This document shows, piece after piece, positions 9,569 to 22,035 of a stretch of DNA of 64,000 nucleotides (position 1 is the stretch's first letter; every line of letters starts with the position of its first letter). This DNA comes from Struthio camelus. Lineage: Eukaryota; Chordata; Aves; Struthioniformes; Struthionidae. The stretch covers positions 5,546,068 through 5,610,067 of the forward strand of contig NC_090944.1 of NCBI RefSeq assembly GCF_040807025.1. Direction: 5' to 3'. The notes beneath the pieces are model-generated. The model ran no database searches. It saw nothing but the letters and a program-made list of their open reading frames with translations, and was not told the DNA's origin. The position numbers and the translations under genes were made by a program.

Positions 9569-10203
9569 CATCTTCCACAATCACCTGTAATGTGCTCATG
9601 TAGTGTTCCAATGCTATAGGTCATATGGTTGCTATAGGGGTTGGTTCACCTAGTTGATTTAAACCAGTTGAGGGAATGGTTAGAACGTACAGCTAGCAAT
9701 CTGGTTTTGGAGCTAAGGAAAGGTTTTGCACATTGAGTGACTACTCCCCAAATTACAGCTTGGTTGCCACTGCCCACGCACACAGGGAGCCCCATTCCCC
9801 TTGGGATCATTCCAGTTAATATGAAAGAGAGAATCAACCGTATCTGGAATAATACCAATGGTGCGTCTATATGATTGGGGCCTGGGCATACAAGTCTCAA
9901 ACTCCCATCTCTCCATCATATGTCTAGCAAGCCATGAATCTTCCACAAGACTTGAACTGGAGGAATGCGTGGGATCAAAACTGTCATGTCACCTGGGGGA
10001 GTGAACCAGACACCGTGCGTAGGGCCTACGAAATAGATGGCTCAGTGTTACAGTGGGGACAACAAACAATTGTACTCGGGACCTGAGAGGACCGCTCCCT
10101 GAGAGAGACCTGCCCAATCAAAGCTATTTCCAAGCAGGTGGTCATGAAGGGAGCACTGCCCTTCAGGAAAAAGCCTTTGCGCAGCTGCGCTATTACCAGA
10201 ACG
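9569..10203. other. Unassigned segment before VLIG fragment, copy 2
   Basis: Copy of 1-635 with a few single-base differences, such as T for G near 9844. No intact reading frame. Confidence 0.4.
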
Positions 10204-11514
10204 GAGCAGCTTCACGACCGCATCACACAGCTCATCAGCCTCCCCATCGACACAAAGGAACAGGAGCCAATGCATGACAACCAAAGTTGCATTCATGACA
10301 GACTGCATGAAATAAGAGAACAGGTGGACTCGGCAGCCAGGAACTCCACATATGTCTTCACTCATGGATACAGAAGACATTCAGCAGTGTCTCTAGGCAA
10401 AGTGCAGAAGGCTTTCACAAGAGCAAACAACCCCACTTTCTACCTGCGGGGCCAGAGAGAAGACTTCTTCACAAGTTTCCACATGTCCTGCCAAGCAGTG
10501 CCCTCTATCACAGCAGTTGCTGATTTTTTTTATGTGACGAGCTTTCAGGAGCTCTTTGACAGGCAGTGTCTGTGAAGACTGCTCTTGATATAGCCTGGGA
10601 AAGGAGCTCTAACTCTCCAGCTTTCAGTGGCCATCGATCTCAACTAGAAACGGCTATTCTCCTGTCTCTTGCGGAGGAAGAGAATTGTGAGAAGTTCAGG
10701 CAGCACATTCATTTCCCCCAACATGTTTTAGAAGGTTTCGTTGAGAAGTGTGTTAACAACTATTGCTTAGACAAGAACAATTCAAGGCTGAAGAACTTGT
10801 TCCATGTTTCCCTGAATTCATTCCAGACTCTTGTTGCTGCTGCTAGCTTTGCGCCTACAACTCCAGTTGTCCAAGAGAACTGTGGCAATGTCTCCCTGTG
10901 GCTAGAGGAATTTGGGAGCAGACTTGGAGCTAATTCTGAACTTCCCAGAAGTCATCTGAAAAGCATTGAGCATCAAGAAAGAAAGGAGCTAGAGCTCCTG
11001 GAGGAGGCAATGAGTAAAGCTCTGGCCCCTGTGCTAGCAAACCTGAAACAGGCATTTTCCATGCCTCATCTGAAAGCTTGGAACTGGAAACCTCATACAA
11101 TCGGAGTTGAAGGGCTGCACGGCTGCTGGAAGCAATGCCCATTCTGCAGCGCTCTTTGCACAGACACAATACGTGCTCCTGATGGGGACCACAGTGTTCA
11201 CTTCCATCGCCCTCAAGTCCTCAATGGTAGCCAGTGGGTTAGAAGAAATCGGTTTGTCCCTGCCCTTTGCTCCAGTCTTGTAGCAAGTCACTGTTGCCTT
11301 GTGCTTGAGGATAACGAGGAAGCTGCCTATACAAAGTCTAGAGAAGCAGGAGCAGCTTCTGCCAATTGGGGCCTCACGCCAGAAAGCTCCCCGCAGGCAT
11401 GCTGCAAATGGCTTGTGTGCCGTTTCCGCTCACAATTGCAACAAGATTGCTGTGCACAATTGGAGGGCACAGCAGCAACCCGTCCAGAAGGGGAAAAGTG
11501 CCCAAAGGAAGAAC
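10204..11514 (+). pseudogene. VLIG/GVIN C-terminal fragment, copy 2
   Basis: Copy of 636-1946 with the same frameshift after the T-run. It belongs to the VLIG locus whose linker/GTPase part lies at 4779-8365. The two parts are separated by the minisatellite, CR1 and the unassigned 0.6-kb segment (about 1.7 kb). The Cys cluster and DGDHSV motif are unchanged. Differences from copy 1 include N-to-S and G-to-C changes in the stretch around 10620-10690. Confidence 0.88.
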
Positions 11515-12468
11515 GAGCCACGGGCTCGGCATGGGCTTGTCAGGGAAGACTCTGGGCTTTGGTTGGGCTTTGTGCTGGCGGGAGCTGTGTTGGGGCTGGC
11601 CTTGGTGGGCTGCGCCTTGTTGGGGTTTGGGTGAGAGCAGCGTCAGGTGGGGCCTGGGGGTGCCCTGGCAGACCAGGTGTGTGGAAGTGATGTCACCATG
11701 GCATCACAATGCCGGGGTCTTTCTGGAGGTGGGGCTGGGGGAAGTGCCGCTGTCACTTTGCCTGCGAGCGAGCGAGCGAGCGAGTGTGCGAGCGAGTGCG
11801 CGAGCAGGTGGAGAGCGTGGTGTTGAGCTGGGGCGAAGGAGCGAGGCAGCGGGGTAAGAGCTGGCTCCTTCCGTCTCTCTGCAGTCTCTCCTCCCCTCGG
11901 GGCGCTCTCCCTGGCTTTGTCGCCCCCCCAGCGCCCACCACGCGCTGCACGCTCCCTCGGTGGGCACAAGTGCCACAATCAGGCAAACGTCCCCGCCGCG
12001 AAGCCCAGCCACGCTCGGGCACCATTCTGCGCCCTTGCTGCTCATGACCCGGTGTCCCCGCGTCACACGTGGGAAAGCAGCGGCGGGAGCGGGCAGCCAG
12101 GCAAGGCCGACGGAGTGAGGGCACCGTGCCCTGCTTTTTGCAGAGTTGCTCTCGGCGGCCTTTGGCTCTTTTCCTGGTGGCAGATTGACGCTGTCGATCT
12201 TGGGGTGCGGAGGAGCGTGCACAGGGTGAGCCGCAGAGCAGAGCAGAGCGGTCAGGGTCGGGGGAGGTTGGTGGAGGGGCGTTGGAGGGGCGGTGGGGAG
12301 CAGGGCTTTGGGGGCTGCTGGTCTGCCTTGGTCGGGGAGGGGGAGGGTGGCTGCAAGGGGCGGCGTGCTCAGAGGTGGGTGCTGTGTTTTGGGTGGCACT
12401 CTTGGAGCAGGACGTGGAGGCGGAGCGCTGAGCAGGCTGCACGCTCGCGGCGCGCTTCCGGTGGCGGC
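11515..12468 (+). promoter_or_regulatory. CpG-rich 5' region of the four-exon gene, copy 2
   Basis: Same layout as 1947-2901 with one C fewer in the C-run near 11923 and a T at about 12045. CRE-like site and splice signals are conserved. Confidence 0.6.
11764..11805. repeat. GCGA microsatellite, copy 2
   Basis: Identical in arrangement to 2196-2237. Confidence 0.9.
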
Positions 12469-14087
12469 ATGGAGCCTCGGAGGCTGAGCGTCGTGGGCGA
12501 GTTTGTGGTGCTGAGCCTCTTTGTGGTGTGCCTGGCCCACATGCCCTCGGTCGTCAACGTCTTCACGATCCTGTGCATAGCGGTGGTGTTGGTGCCGGCG
12601 GGGAAAAGGCCCTGGCCCAAGGTAGGAGTCAGCCTGGGCATGGCCCCGAGCTGGCGCGGGCAGCGAGAGGGCTGAGGCCGCGGCAGCACCTGCAGCAAGG
12701 GCAGCCTGACGGTGCTGCGTGCAAGCCTGCCTGCAGCCTCAGCTCTGCGTGCCCCGCGCAGCCCTTCCGCGAGCAGGGCGCCTCTTGGCGCAGCTTGGAT
12801 GCTCGCCACTAAGGCAGCGCTCTCTTGGGCTGTGCAGGGGCCTCGCGGCAGTGCTGGCAGCCTGGGCAACGGCAGCGTGGACGAGCCCGGAGGTGAGCAG
12901 CCCCGGCCCGGAGCGTAGGCGCGCTCGGCAGCGCCTCCCGGCCAAGACAGCCCAGCGCCGCCAGCGCCCACCGCCCTCGGCCCCTGCTGGGGCTCCGCCG
13001 ACGGGCTGCCCTCGCTCACTGCCTCTCTGCCTCCTCTTCCAGCAGCCTCCTTCCTGCCCACGGTGGACACGCAGGACTGTGCAGCCAGCCGGCAGGCAGG
13101 GTAAGCGGAGGCCTGGCCTCCACAGCCCTGGCCAGGCCCACCGCAGGCAAGAGCCCGATGCAGCCCAGAGCCACAGACCTGCGCCTGGCCTGGGCCCCCC
13201 AAAGAGCAGGGCATGGCATGGCTAGGGCTGGGGTCGATGCGCGGGATGCCCAGGACATGCCGCATGCCTGCTGCTCACCAACTGGGAAGCCCCTTTGCTC
13301 CTTGCCCACTGCTGCAGCCCTGGCCCCAGCGCCCCCTCCGCCCGCACCCTGGCACCCTTTAGCATCTGCTGCCACCAGGGCTTCCCCCTGGGGCACCCAA
13401 GGCAGCCTCCTCACCTCCTTTCTCCCTCCCAGGCTCACAAGCGAGGACACCTTGTCCCCTCGCCACCTCCTGCCCACCTCCGAGCCAGACACGGATGGAT
13501 GGAAGTTGGATGGCCCTCTCCCACTGCCACCACCCTCCATCCTGCTGGACGCTCCCCCAACACCTGCAGCAGTGCTGGGTGAGCTGCTTGTGCCCACAGC
13601 CCTCCCGCCATCCCCACCACGCAGGCGGGTCCGCTTTGGGCGCAACCAGACCGTGTTGCTCAGCGAGGAAGGACACGAGCTGCTGGACTGCCTCCCCAAA
13701 GCCCCACACCTCGACTGGCCAGCCCACATCCCGCGCCGGTCCATCCTGCACTGTGCCTGGGCACCCGTCCCGCTGGCAGAGGAAGGCACAGTGCGGCCAC
13801 TTTCGCCCCCCGAGCAGTCCGAGGAGGAAGAGGACGAGGAGCCAGCGTGTGCCACCTCCCTGCAGCGCTGGCCCACCATGCAGCTCTGGAGCCCACCACC
13901 GGAGGCGCCCTCCCCTCCCGCTGCAGCCGCCGGCTGCACAGCGGCCCTGGCCTGCCTGCTCTGCCCAGCCTGCCCAGCCTGCCCTGCAGGCGCCTTCAGA
14001 GGGCTGCGCAAGGGCCTCCGCAGATGCGCCTCCTTCCTGCGAAGGCCACGACGAGTGCTCAGGAGGCGCCAGGCAAGGGCCAGCTGA
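12469..14087 (+). CDS. Unrecognised four-exon RVxF-containing protein, copy 2
   Basis: Exons 12469-12621, 12838-12892, 13043-13100 and 13433-14087. All splice sites are conserved and the predicted protein is the same as copy 1. The only visible changes are in non-coding bases, for example C for T near 12790. No stop or frameshift has arisen, in contrast to the VLIG parts on either side. Confidence 0.75.
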
Positions 14088-14179
14088 TTGGGGCCAGCAG
14101 CAGGCTCCGCGCCTGGGCAGAGGTGCCAGTAACCAGCGCCCGCGGAGCTAGACGCCTTCGCCACCTCCGGGCCAGCGTC

Positions 14180-14185
14180 AATAAA
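14180..14185 (+). terminator. Poly(A) signal of four-exon gene, copy 2
   Basis: AATAAA, 93 bases after the stop at 14087. Confidence 0.75.
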
Positions 14186-14345
14186 CCTCTGAGCAAGACT
14201 CTGTGGGAGGCGAGAGTGAAACACCATGTGAAGTGCTATGAAGGAGGCGCAGGAATGCTCCCTGAGTCTTAGGAAGCCAGCCGTTCCCCGAACTCAGGCT
14301 TTCCTGCTCCTGACAGGGCTGAGTAGAGCAGCAACATGCAAAAAC

Positions 14346-17300
14346 ATGTCTCCAGAACAGAAGTTTAAATGCTTAGCTCAGATGAACCATCACATAGGAA
14401 ACTCACTGTCAGAAGAAGTCCGTGAGATCCTTAGAAAGTGCGGTGGATGTGATCCTGGGGGCGCTCTGGAGCAAGATCTGAATTCCCCTGTGAATGGAGA
14501 CTATGTAGCCTCCAACAGTGATCTGCAGAAAGAAGTTGTAAAACAGGGGAGAATTGATATCGGTCAGGGGGCTGAGCAGAAAGATTCATCCAAGCCATCA
14601 CCCTCAGCAGAACAGTGGGAGGATCCTAAAAGGAATGAGCGTTCCAGAGGCCAAGAGGTCTTCCACTTGATCAAACACCCGGGACTAGAAAATTGCTACG
14701 CAAGGAAAAGGGGGAGGGCAGATCTTCTGGTTATCGACAAGACTGCCCTGTGTGACAGCCAGCCCAGGATTGGCAGTGAATACCCCTTCCATTTTCGGCA
14801 CAAGCTGCTGATGCTGGACTACCGTGGAAGGTATCTGGTTTGCCAGGAGCATGGCAAAGCAAAAGAAGGCGTTCTGAGCACTCCGAATGCAACAAGCCTT
14901 GGCACTGAGTGCTCAGATAGTGCCTCAGATATGGACAGTGAGTTTTTCAATGCTGAGCGTGAAGAAGGGGATGCCTCTGTTACAGCAGGTCTGACACACA
15001 CACATGCCATGGACCTCCAGGTGGCGATGTTTCATGGTGCCCATGATTTCACGAGACAGTACATTTCAACAAACCTCGCTTTGTGCCACTTGGTGCTCCC
15101 CCTCCTGCTACCAAATCCATGCACCGCACCAAGAGAGTTCCCTCAGCCAAGTTAAAAAGAGCTGGAAAGCCACAGAACAATTGGGAAAGCAGACCACAAT
15201 TCAGAGGAGCAGACCACAATTCAGAGGCACAAAAACAAACCGATTGATCAGGCAGACACACTCATCGTGTCCTTCCTACGGATCGGGAGTTCTCCTTCCT
15301 CTTCCAAGGCTCAGCTCCTGAATGCTCTGCTGACTAAACACAAACACGACACTTTCTTCCATCGACATTGCAAAGGCAGCACCAAAGGCTGTCTTCTAAT
15401 GACAGGTGTTGTGCAGATCTCTTGGTCCTGTGCCAGTGGCAGTGCTGATGACACTTTTGACGGCTGTGTTGCTTTTTGTAACCTGCATGGAGATGCTAGA
15501 GGTCATGAACAACAATTGCCGTTTTTACAGCAGATCTCTTCTGTGAAGGAGGCTCTCAGTTAGCTGAGTCTGACCAGAGTGACAAGAAAGGCATGAACAT
15601 TGTACGTGACCCGTGGCAGTCTCAAAAGCCTTTGATTTGTCTTTTCACTGAAGAAGAGAATGTTGCATGTGGCCGATCTAGCCAGAATGTAAAAAGAGGT
15701 ATCCGGAACAGAAACACAGCAGAATTAGTAGAGGAGCTGATAAAAACAATCAGAGACCTACTAGCAAGGTCAAACAACCTCTTAAGGCTTGATGCTTGTC
15801 AGGACACAGCTCGCCAACGTGGATTTATTGTGGCTAAAGAGGCAGAAGAGTGTGTGAGAGCCAAAGCAAAGGCAAGAACCTTGGTGGGATTCTTGACAAA
15901 GGAGAAATTGTGTTTGAGATCAAGTCACAGCTACTGCCTCTTCAAGGACAACTATGGTACCCATGGTGTAAAAAGGAGAAAGAGCTCCCCCGCTTGCAGG
16001 AAAAGAGGAACAAGAACATAGAACATCATGGGAGCCAAACTGAGCCAGAGAAGTGTGCAGGACGAAGAAAGCAACTCGACAGAGCGTTCCCCCTCAAGCA
16101 GCTGCTGAAATCAGTCCTCGCTTTTCTCCAGGCACAGGCAAGAGACACCAAGAAATACTTGCTGCAGTGGAGGAAGGTCTTTAGGGATGACCTGTCCTCT
16201 GAGCACTTGGAGGAACTTCAGAAAGAGTATCATCAGTGAAGGTATCAAATCCTGGAAATAAAGAAAAGCAAGGAAAAAAACCAGTCTGAAAACAGCATTG
16301 ATGAATAAGTTAGAAGCCCTCTCCAATGCAGTCAATGATTCATCCATTGGTCTCAAGCGTCTTTTGAGAGAAGTAGGGCAGATTCGTGAAGCTCTAGAAT
16401 CCTTGAACTCAAAAGATGAATGTTTTTGCAAACTACCTGAAGTGGCAGTCGATCTGATGGTTTCAGGGTATGCCCTTGAAGTGGTGGATGGTGATGCTTC
16501 GTCTGTACGGTGACGATGGCTTGGGGCAATCTTTGACAAGTTAATTGAGAAGCTAGGGGAGAGAAGAGCGTTTGTTCTCTCAGTGCTTGGCATCCAGAGC
16601 CCGGGGAAGTCAAGCCTGCTGAATGCCATGTTTGGGCTGCAGTGGAACGTCAGTGCGGGGAGAGGCACGCGGGGAGCGTTTGTGCAGCTGCTTCAGGTGG
16701 ACGAGAAACCCCAAGAGGCCGTGGACTTTGATTACAGGCTGATTGTTGACACGGGAGGACTTTGTGCCATGGAGGTGGCCAATAAGCAGTCACTTAATGA
16801 TGACAATGAGCTAGCCACCTTTGGCATTGGCATTGGCAACATGACTCTGATCAATATCTTGGGAGAAAATCCTGGAGACATGCAAGATGTCCTTCAGCTA
16901 GCTGGGCAGGCTTTTCTCCGCATGAAGCAAGTCAATCTTTCGCCAAGCTGCTGCTTTGTGCACCACAATGTTGGAGAAATAACTGCCCAGGAACAAAACA
17001 CGCAAGGACAAAGACGCCTGCAGGAAAAGCTGGAGGAAATGGCAGGGACAGCCGCCCAGCCGCCCAGCAGGCATTCTGCCATGTAACCCACAGTCAGTAC
17101 TTTGCTCACCTCTGGGTGGCAAGGAAACCCACCCAGGGCCCCACCCAACCCCACACACAGCCAGCACGTGCAGCAGTTAAAGAGCACAATTCTCCAAGCT
17201 GCCAAGAAGGGATCGCAGGGCACTATTTCAAGGCTCTCGAGCTTGAAAGTTCGTATGAGTGACTTGTGGAAGGCTCTGCTGAATGAAAAGTTTGTTTTCC

Positions 17301-17932
17301 CTTTCCAAAACACTCGGGAAGTTGCCGCAGACAACAGCTTAGGAACAACCGACAGCCAGTGGACCTGGCAGCTGGGGAGCCACATCCTAGACTTGCAAAT
17401 GAAATGGAACAATCGGATTAGAAAGGGAGACGTTCCGCATGTGACCTGAAGAAGCCTTATGGAGGAAGTGCAAGATAAATATGAGACCCTCTGGAAAGGC
17501 TTGGAACCGTATTTCAGGGAAGATGACGCCAGTGGGCTTTTGATTCAGCGGAAAGCAAGCATTGAAAATCAACCGCAAGATCTGAGAGAAGCACTTGTGG
17601 AAGAGACACAGAGAAAGTCTGCCGAGTTCATTGAACGGGAGAAGAATCCGAGCAAAGGGCATCAGAAGAAGCCAGAATGTGAACACGAGCTTGTCAAGAG
17701 AAGGCAACTGGTGGCTTTGTCGCTAAAGAAGGAAGAGCTGCATGAAGAAAAGCTGAGGCAACACTTGGCTAGCCTCTGGAAACAATGGCTCTACAAAGTA
17801 TCTTCCAGTGCACCTCCTCCTGCAGAACCAAACATAAACCTCCCTGGTGAGACCACTCTGCTGGAACATTTCAAGCAAGAGCCAAACAGAGAGGAAGAAA
17901 TAAAATGCTTCTTGCCAAAGGATGCATTTCCC
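14346..17932 (+). pseudogene. VLIG/GVIN linker and GTPase fragment, copy 2
   Basis: Copy of 4779-8365 with every stop, frameshift and the 20-base duplication (15188-15227) in the same place. The P-loop lies at 16589-16612. The only notable private change is near 17222. Its C-terminal partner is 19771-21081. Confidence 0.9.
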
Positions 17933-18064
17933 ATGGCATCCCTTGCAGGCAGTGCAAGAGATCATTGCTGCTGGAAGCTGCATTTCATTTCATCCCTTTG
18001 TATTTCAGATGCTAGTCGTACTTCCCAACACATGTATACAATAAACTCGCGGGCTAGCCTTCTG
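17933..18064 (+). repeat. VLIG 3'-flank-like piece, copy 2
   Basis: Same as 8366-8497, AATAAA at 18040. Confidence 0.74.
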
Positions 18065-18087
18065 GTCAGGGTGTCTCCTGGTGCTGG

Positions 18088-18851
18088 GCTTGTGGCGGGG
18101 GTGCCGAGGGGATCTGGGCATTGTGTTGGGGGTGCTGGTCTTGTCGTGGGGGGTGCAGAGGGGAGTTGGTCCTTGTGTTGGGGGTGCTGGTCTTTGTTTT
18201 GAGGTGCAGAGGGGATCTGGACCTTGTGTTGGGGGTGCAGAGGGGATCTGGGTGTTGTTGTGGGGGTGCTTAGAGGAGGTGGGCCTTGTGTTGGGGGTGC
18301 TGGTCTTGTCATGGGGGTGCAGAGGGGATCAGGGCCTTGTTTTTGGGGTGCTGGTCTTTGTTCTGGGGTGCAGAGGGGATCTGGGCATTGTGTTGGGGGT
18401 GCTGAGGGGATTTGGGTGTTGTTGTGGGGGTGCTTAGAGGAGGTGGGCCTTGTTTTTGGGGTGCTGGGCCTTGTTTTGGGAGTGCTGGGCTTGTCATGGG
18501 GGTGCTGAGGGGATCAGGGCATTGTGTTGGGGGTGCTGGGCATTGTGTAGGGTTTGCTGGGCTTGTTATGGGGGTGCAGAGGGGATCTGGGTCTTGTTTT
18601 GGGGGTGCTTAGAGGACGTGGGCCTTGTGTTGGGGGTGCTGGGCTTGTCGTGGGGGTCCTGAGTGGTCATGGTGTTGTGTTGGGGGTGGTGGGCGTTGTT
18701 TTGGGAGAACTAGGCTTGTTTTCAGGGTGCTTAGGGGATCTGGGCCTTGTTTTCGGGGTACTGAGGGGATCTGGGCGTTGTTTTGGTGGTGCTGGGCCTT
18801 GTCATGGGGGTGTTGAGGGAATCTAGGCCTTTTTTTGGGGGTGCGGAGAGG
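18088..18851 (+). repeat. G-rich minisatellite, copy 2
   Basis: Essentially identical in length and monomer order to 8521-9284. Confidence 0.92.
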
Positions 18852-18854
18852 GTT

Positions 18855-19046
18855 CCGGAGCACTGGACCAGGTTGCCCAGAGAGGTTGTGGAGTCTCCTT
18901 CCCTGGAGATATTCAAAAGCCGCCTGGCCCAATCCTGGGCAATATGCTCCAGAGGACCCTGGCTGAGCAGGGGCGTTGGACTCCAGGATCTCCGGAGGTC
19001 CCTTCCAACCTCCACCATTCTCTGAGCCTGTGATTCTGTGAAATGT
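18855..19046 (+). mobile_element. CR1 LINE 3' end, copy 2
   Basis: Same insertion carried by the second unit; not an independent insertion. Confidence 0.9.
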
Positions 19047-19135
19047 TAAGGCTAAAATTTTAACACTCACATCCCAGAAGTTTTCTTTTCCTTTCTTCTC
19101 AGAATTGGTTCCCATCGATGGTCGAGCCCATCACA

Positions 19136-19770
19136 CATCTTCCACAATCACCTGTAATGTGCTCATGTAGTGTTCCAATGCTATAGGTCATATGGTTGCT
19201 ATAGGGGTTGGTTCACCTAGTTGATTTAAACCAGTTGAGGGAATGGTTAGAACGTACAGCTAGCAATCTGGTTTTGGAGCTAAGGAAAGGTTTTGCACAT
19301 TGAGTGACTACTCCCCAAATTACAGCTTGGTTGCCACTGCCCACGCACACAGGGAGCCCCATTCCCCTTGGGATCATTCCAGTTAATATGAAAGAGAGAA
19401 TCAACCGTATCTGGAATAATACCAATGGTGCGTCTATATGATTGGGGCCTGGGCATACAAGTCTCAAACTCCCATCTCTCCATCATATGTCTAGCAAGCC
19501 ATGAATCTTCCACAAGACTTGAACTGGAGGAATGCGTGGGATCAAAACTGTCATGTCACCTGGGGGAGTGAACCAGACACCGTGCGTAGGGCCTACGAAA
19601 TAGATGGCTCAGTGTTACAGTGGGGACAACAAACAATTGTACTCGGGACCTGAGAGGACCGCTCCCTGAGAGAGACCTGCCCAATCAAAGCTATTTCCAA
19701 GCAGGTGGTCATGAAGGGAGCACTGCCCTTCAGGAAAAAGCCTTTGCGCAGCTGCGCTATTACCAGAACG
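19136..19770. other. Unassigned segment before VLIG fragment, copy 3
   Basis: Copy of 1-635; shares the T seen near 9844 of copy 2. No intact reading frame. Confidence 0.4.
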
Positions 19771-21081
19771 GAGCAGCTTCACGACCGCATCACACAGCTC
19801 ATCAGCCTCCCCATCGACACAAAGGAACAGGAGCCAATGCATGACAACCAAAGTTGCATTCATGACAGACTGCATGAAATAGGAAAACAGGTGGACTCGG
19901 CAGCCAGGAACTCCACATATGTCTTCACTCATGGATACAGAAGACATTCAGCAGTGTCTCTAGGCAAAGTGCAGAAGGCTTTCACAAGAGCAAACAACCC
20001 CACTTTCTACCTGCGGGGCCAGAGAGAAGACTTCTTCACAAGTTTCCACATGTCCTGCCAAGCAGTGCCCTCTATCACAGCAGTTGCTGATTTTTTTTAT
20101 GTGACGAGCTTTCAGGAGCTCTTTGACAGGCAGTGTCTGTGAAGACTGCTCTTGATATAGCCTGGGAAAGGAGCTCTAACTCTCCAGCTTTCAGTGGCCA
20201 TCGATCTCAACTAGAAACGGCTATTCTCCTGTCTCTTGCGGAGGAAGAGAATTGTGAGAAGTTCAGGCAGCACATTCATTTCCCCCAACATGTTTTAGAA
20301 GGTTTCGTTGAGAAGTGTGTTAACAACTATTGCTTAGACAAGAACAATTCAAGGCTGAAGAACTTGTTCCATGTTTCCCTGAATTCATTCCAGACTCTTG
20401 TTGCTGCTGCTAGCTTTGCGCCTACAACTCCAGTTGTCCAAGAGAACTGTGGCAATGTCTCCCTGTGGCTAGAGGAATTTGGGAGCAGACTTGGAGCTAA
20501 TTCTGAACTTCCCAGAAGTCATCTGAAAAGCATTGAGCATCAAGAAAGAAAGGAGCTAGAGCTCCTGGAGGAGGCAATGAGTAAAGCTCTGGCCCCTGTG
20601 CTAGCAAACCTGAAACAGGCATTTTCCATGCCTCATCTGAAAGCTTGGAACTGGAAACCTCATACAATCGGAGTTGAAGGGCTGCACGGCTGCTGGAAGC
20701 AATGCCCATTCTGCAGCGCTCTTTGCACAGACACAATACGTGCTCCTGATGGGGACCACAGTGTTCACTTCCATCGCCCTCAAGTCCTCAATGGTAGCCA
20801 GTGGGTTAGAAGAAATCAGTTGGTCCCTGCCCTTTGCTCCAGTCTTGTAGCAAGTCACTGTTGCCTTGTGCTTGAGGATAACAAGGAAGCTGCCTATACA
20901 AAGTCTAGAGAAGCAGGAGCAGCTTCTGCCAGTTGGGGCCTCACGCCAGAAAGCTCCCCGCAGGCATGCTGCAAATGGCTTGTGTGCCGTTTCCGCTCAC
21001 AATTGCAACAAGATTGCTGTGCACAATTGGAGGGCACAGCAGCAACCCGTCCAGAAGGGGAAAAGTGCCCAAAGGAAGAAC
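19771..21081 (+). pseudogene. VLIG/GVIN C-terminal fragment, copy 3
   Basis: Copy of 636-1946 and partner of the GTPase fragment at 14346-17932. It has private changes near 20818 (RF to QL), 20883 (E to K) and 20931 (N to S). The shared frameshift is present. Confidence 0.87.
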
Positions 21082-22035
21082 GAGCCACGGGCTCGGCATG
21101 GGCTTGTCAGGGACGACTCTGGGCTTTGGTTGGGCTTTGTGCTGGCGGGAGCTGTGTTGGGGCTGGCCTTGGTGGGCTGCGCCTTGTTGGGGTTTGGGTG
21201 AGAGCAGCGTCAGGTGGGGCCTGGGGGTGCCCTGGCAGACCAGGTGTGTGGAAGTGATGTCACCATGGCATCACAATGCCGGGGTCTTTCTGGAGGTGGG
21301 GCTGGGGGAAGTGCCGCTGTCACTTTGCCTGCGAGCGAGCGAGCGAGCGAGTGTGCGAGCGAGTGCGCGAGCAGGTGGAGAGCGTGGTGTTGAGCTGGGG
21401 CGAAGGAGCGAGGCAGCGGGGTAAGAGCTGGCTCCTTCCGTCTCTCTGCAGTCTCTCCTCCCCTCGGGGCACTCTCCCTGGCTTTGTCGCCCCCCCAGCG
21501 CCCACCACGCGCTGCACGCTCCCTCGGTGGGCACAAGTGCCACAATCAGGCAAACGTCCCCGCCGCGAAGCCCAGCCACGCTCGGGCACCATTCTGCGCC
21601 CTTGCTGCTCACGACCCGGTGTCCCCGCATCACACGTGGGAAAGCAGCCGCGGGAGCGGGCAGCCAGGCAAGGCCGACGGAGTGAGGGCACCGTGCCCTG
21701 CTTTTTGCAGAGTTGCTCTCGGCGGCCTTTGGCTCTTCTCCTGGTGGCAGATTGACGCTGTCGATCTTGGGGTGCGGAGGAGCGTGCACAGGGTGAGCCG
21801 CAGAGCAGAGCGGAGCGGTCAGGGTCGGGGGAGGTTGGTGGAGGGGCGTTGGAGGGGCGGTGGGGAGCAGGGCTTTGGGGGCTGCTGGTCTGCCTTGGTC
21901 GGGGAGGGGGAGGGTGGCTGCAAGGGGCGGCGTGCTCAGAGGTGGGTGCTGTGTTTTGGGTGGCACTCTTGGAGCAGGACGTGGAGGCGGAGCGCTGAGC
22001 AGGCTGCACGCTCGCGGCGTGCTTCCGGTGGCGAC
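21082..22035 (+). promoter_or_regulatory. CpG-rich 5' region of the four-exon gene, copy 3
   Basis: Same layout as copy 1 with several private substitutions (near 21115, 21471, 21629, 21649, 21739, 21809 and 22019), some of which remove CpGs. Splice signals at the candidate 5' exons are kept. Confidence 0.58.
21331..21372. repeat. GCGA microsatellite, copy 3
   Basis: Identical in arrangement to 2196-2237. Confidence 0.9.

Larger units (their letters stand above)
9569..19135 (+). repeat. Tandem 9.57-kb unit, copy 2
   Basis: Second copy, 9567 bases, very close to copy 1. The four-exon gene encodes the same protein as copy 1. Single-copy differences include a two-base change near 10317 in the VLIG C-terminal fragment and an A for T near 17222. 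All coding lesions in the VLIG fragments are shared with copy 1. Confidence 0.97.
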
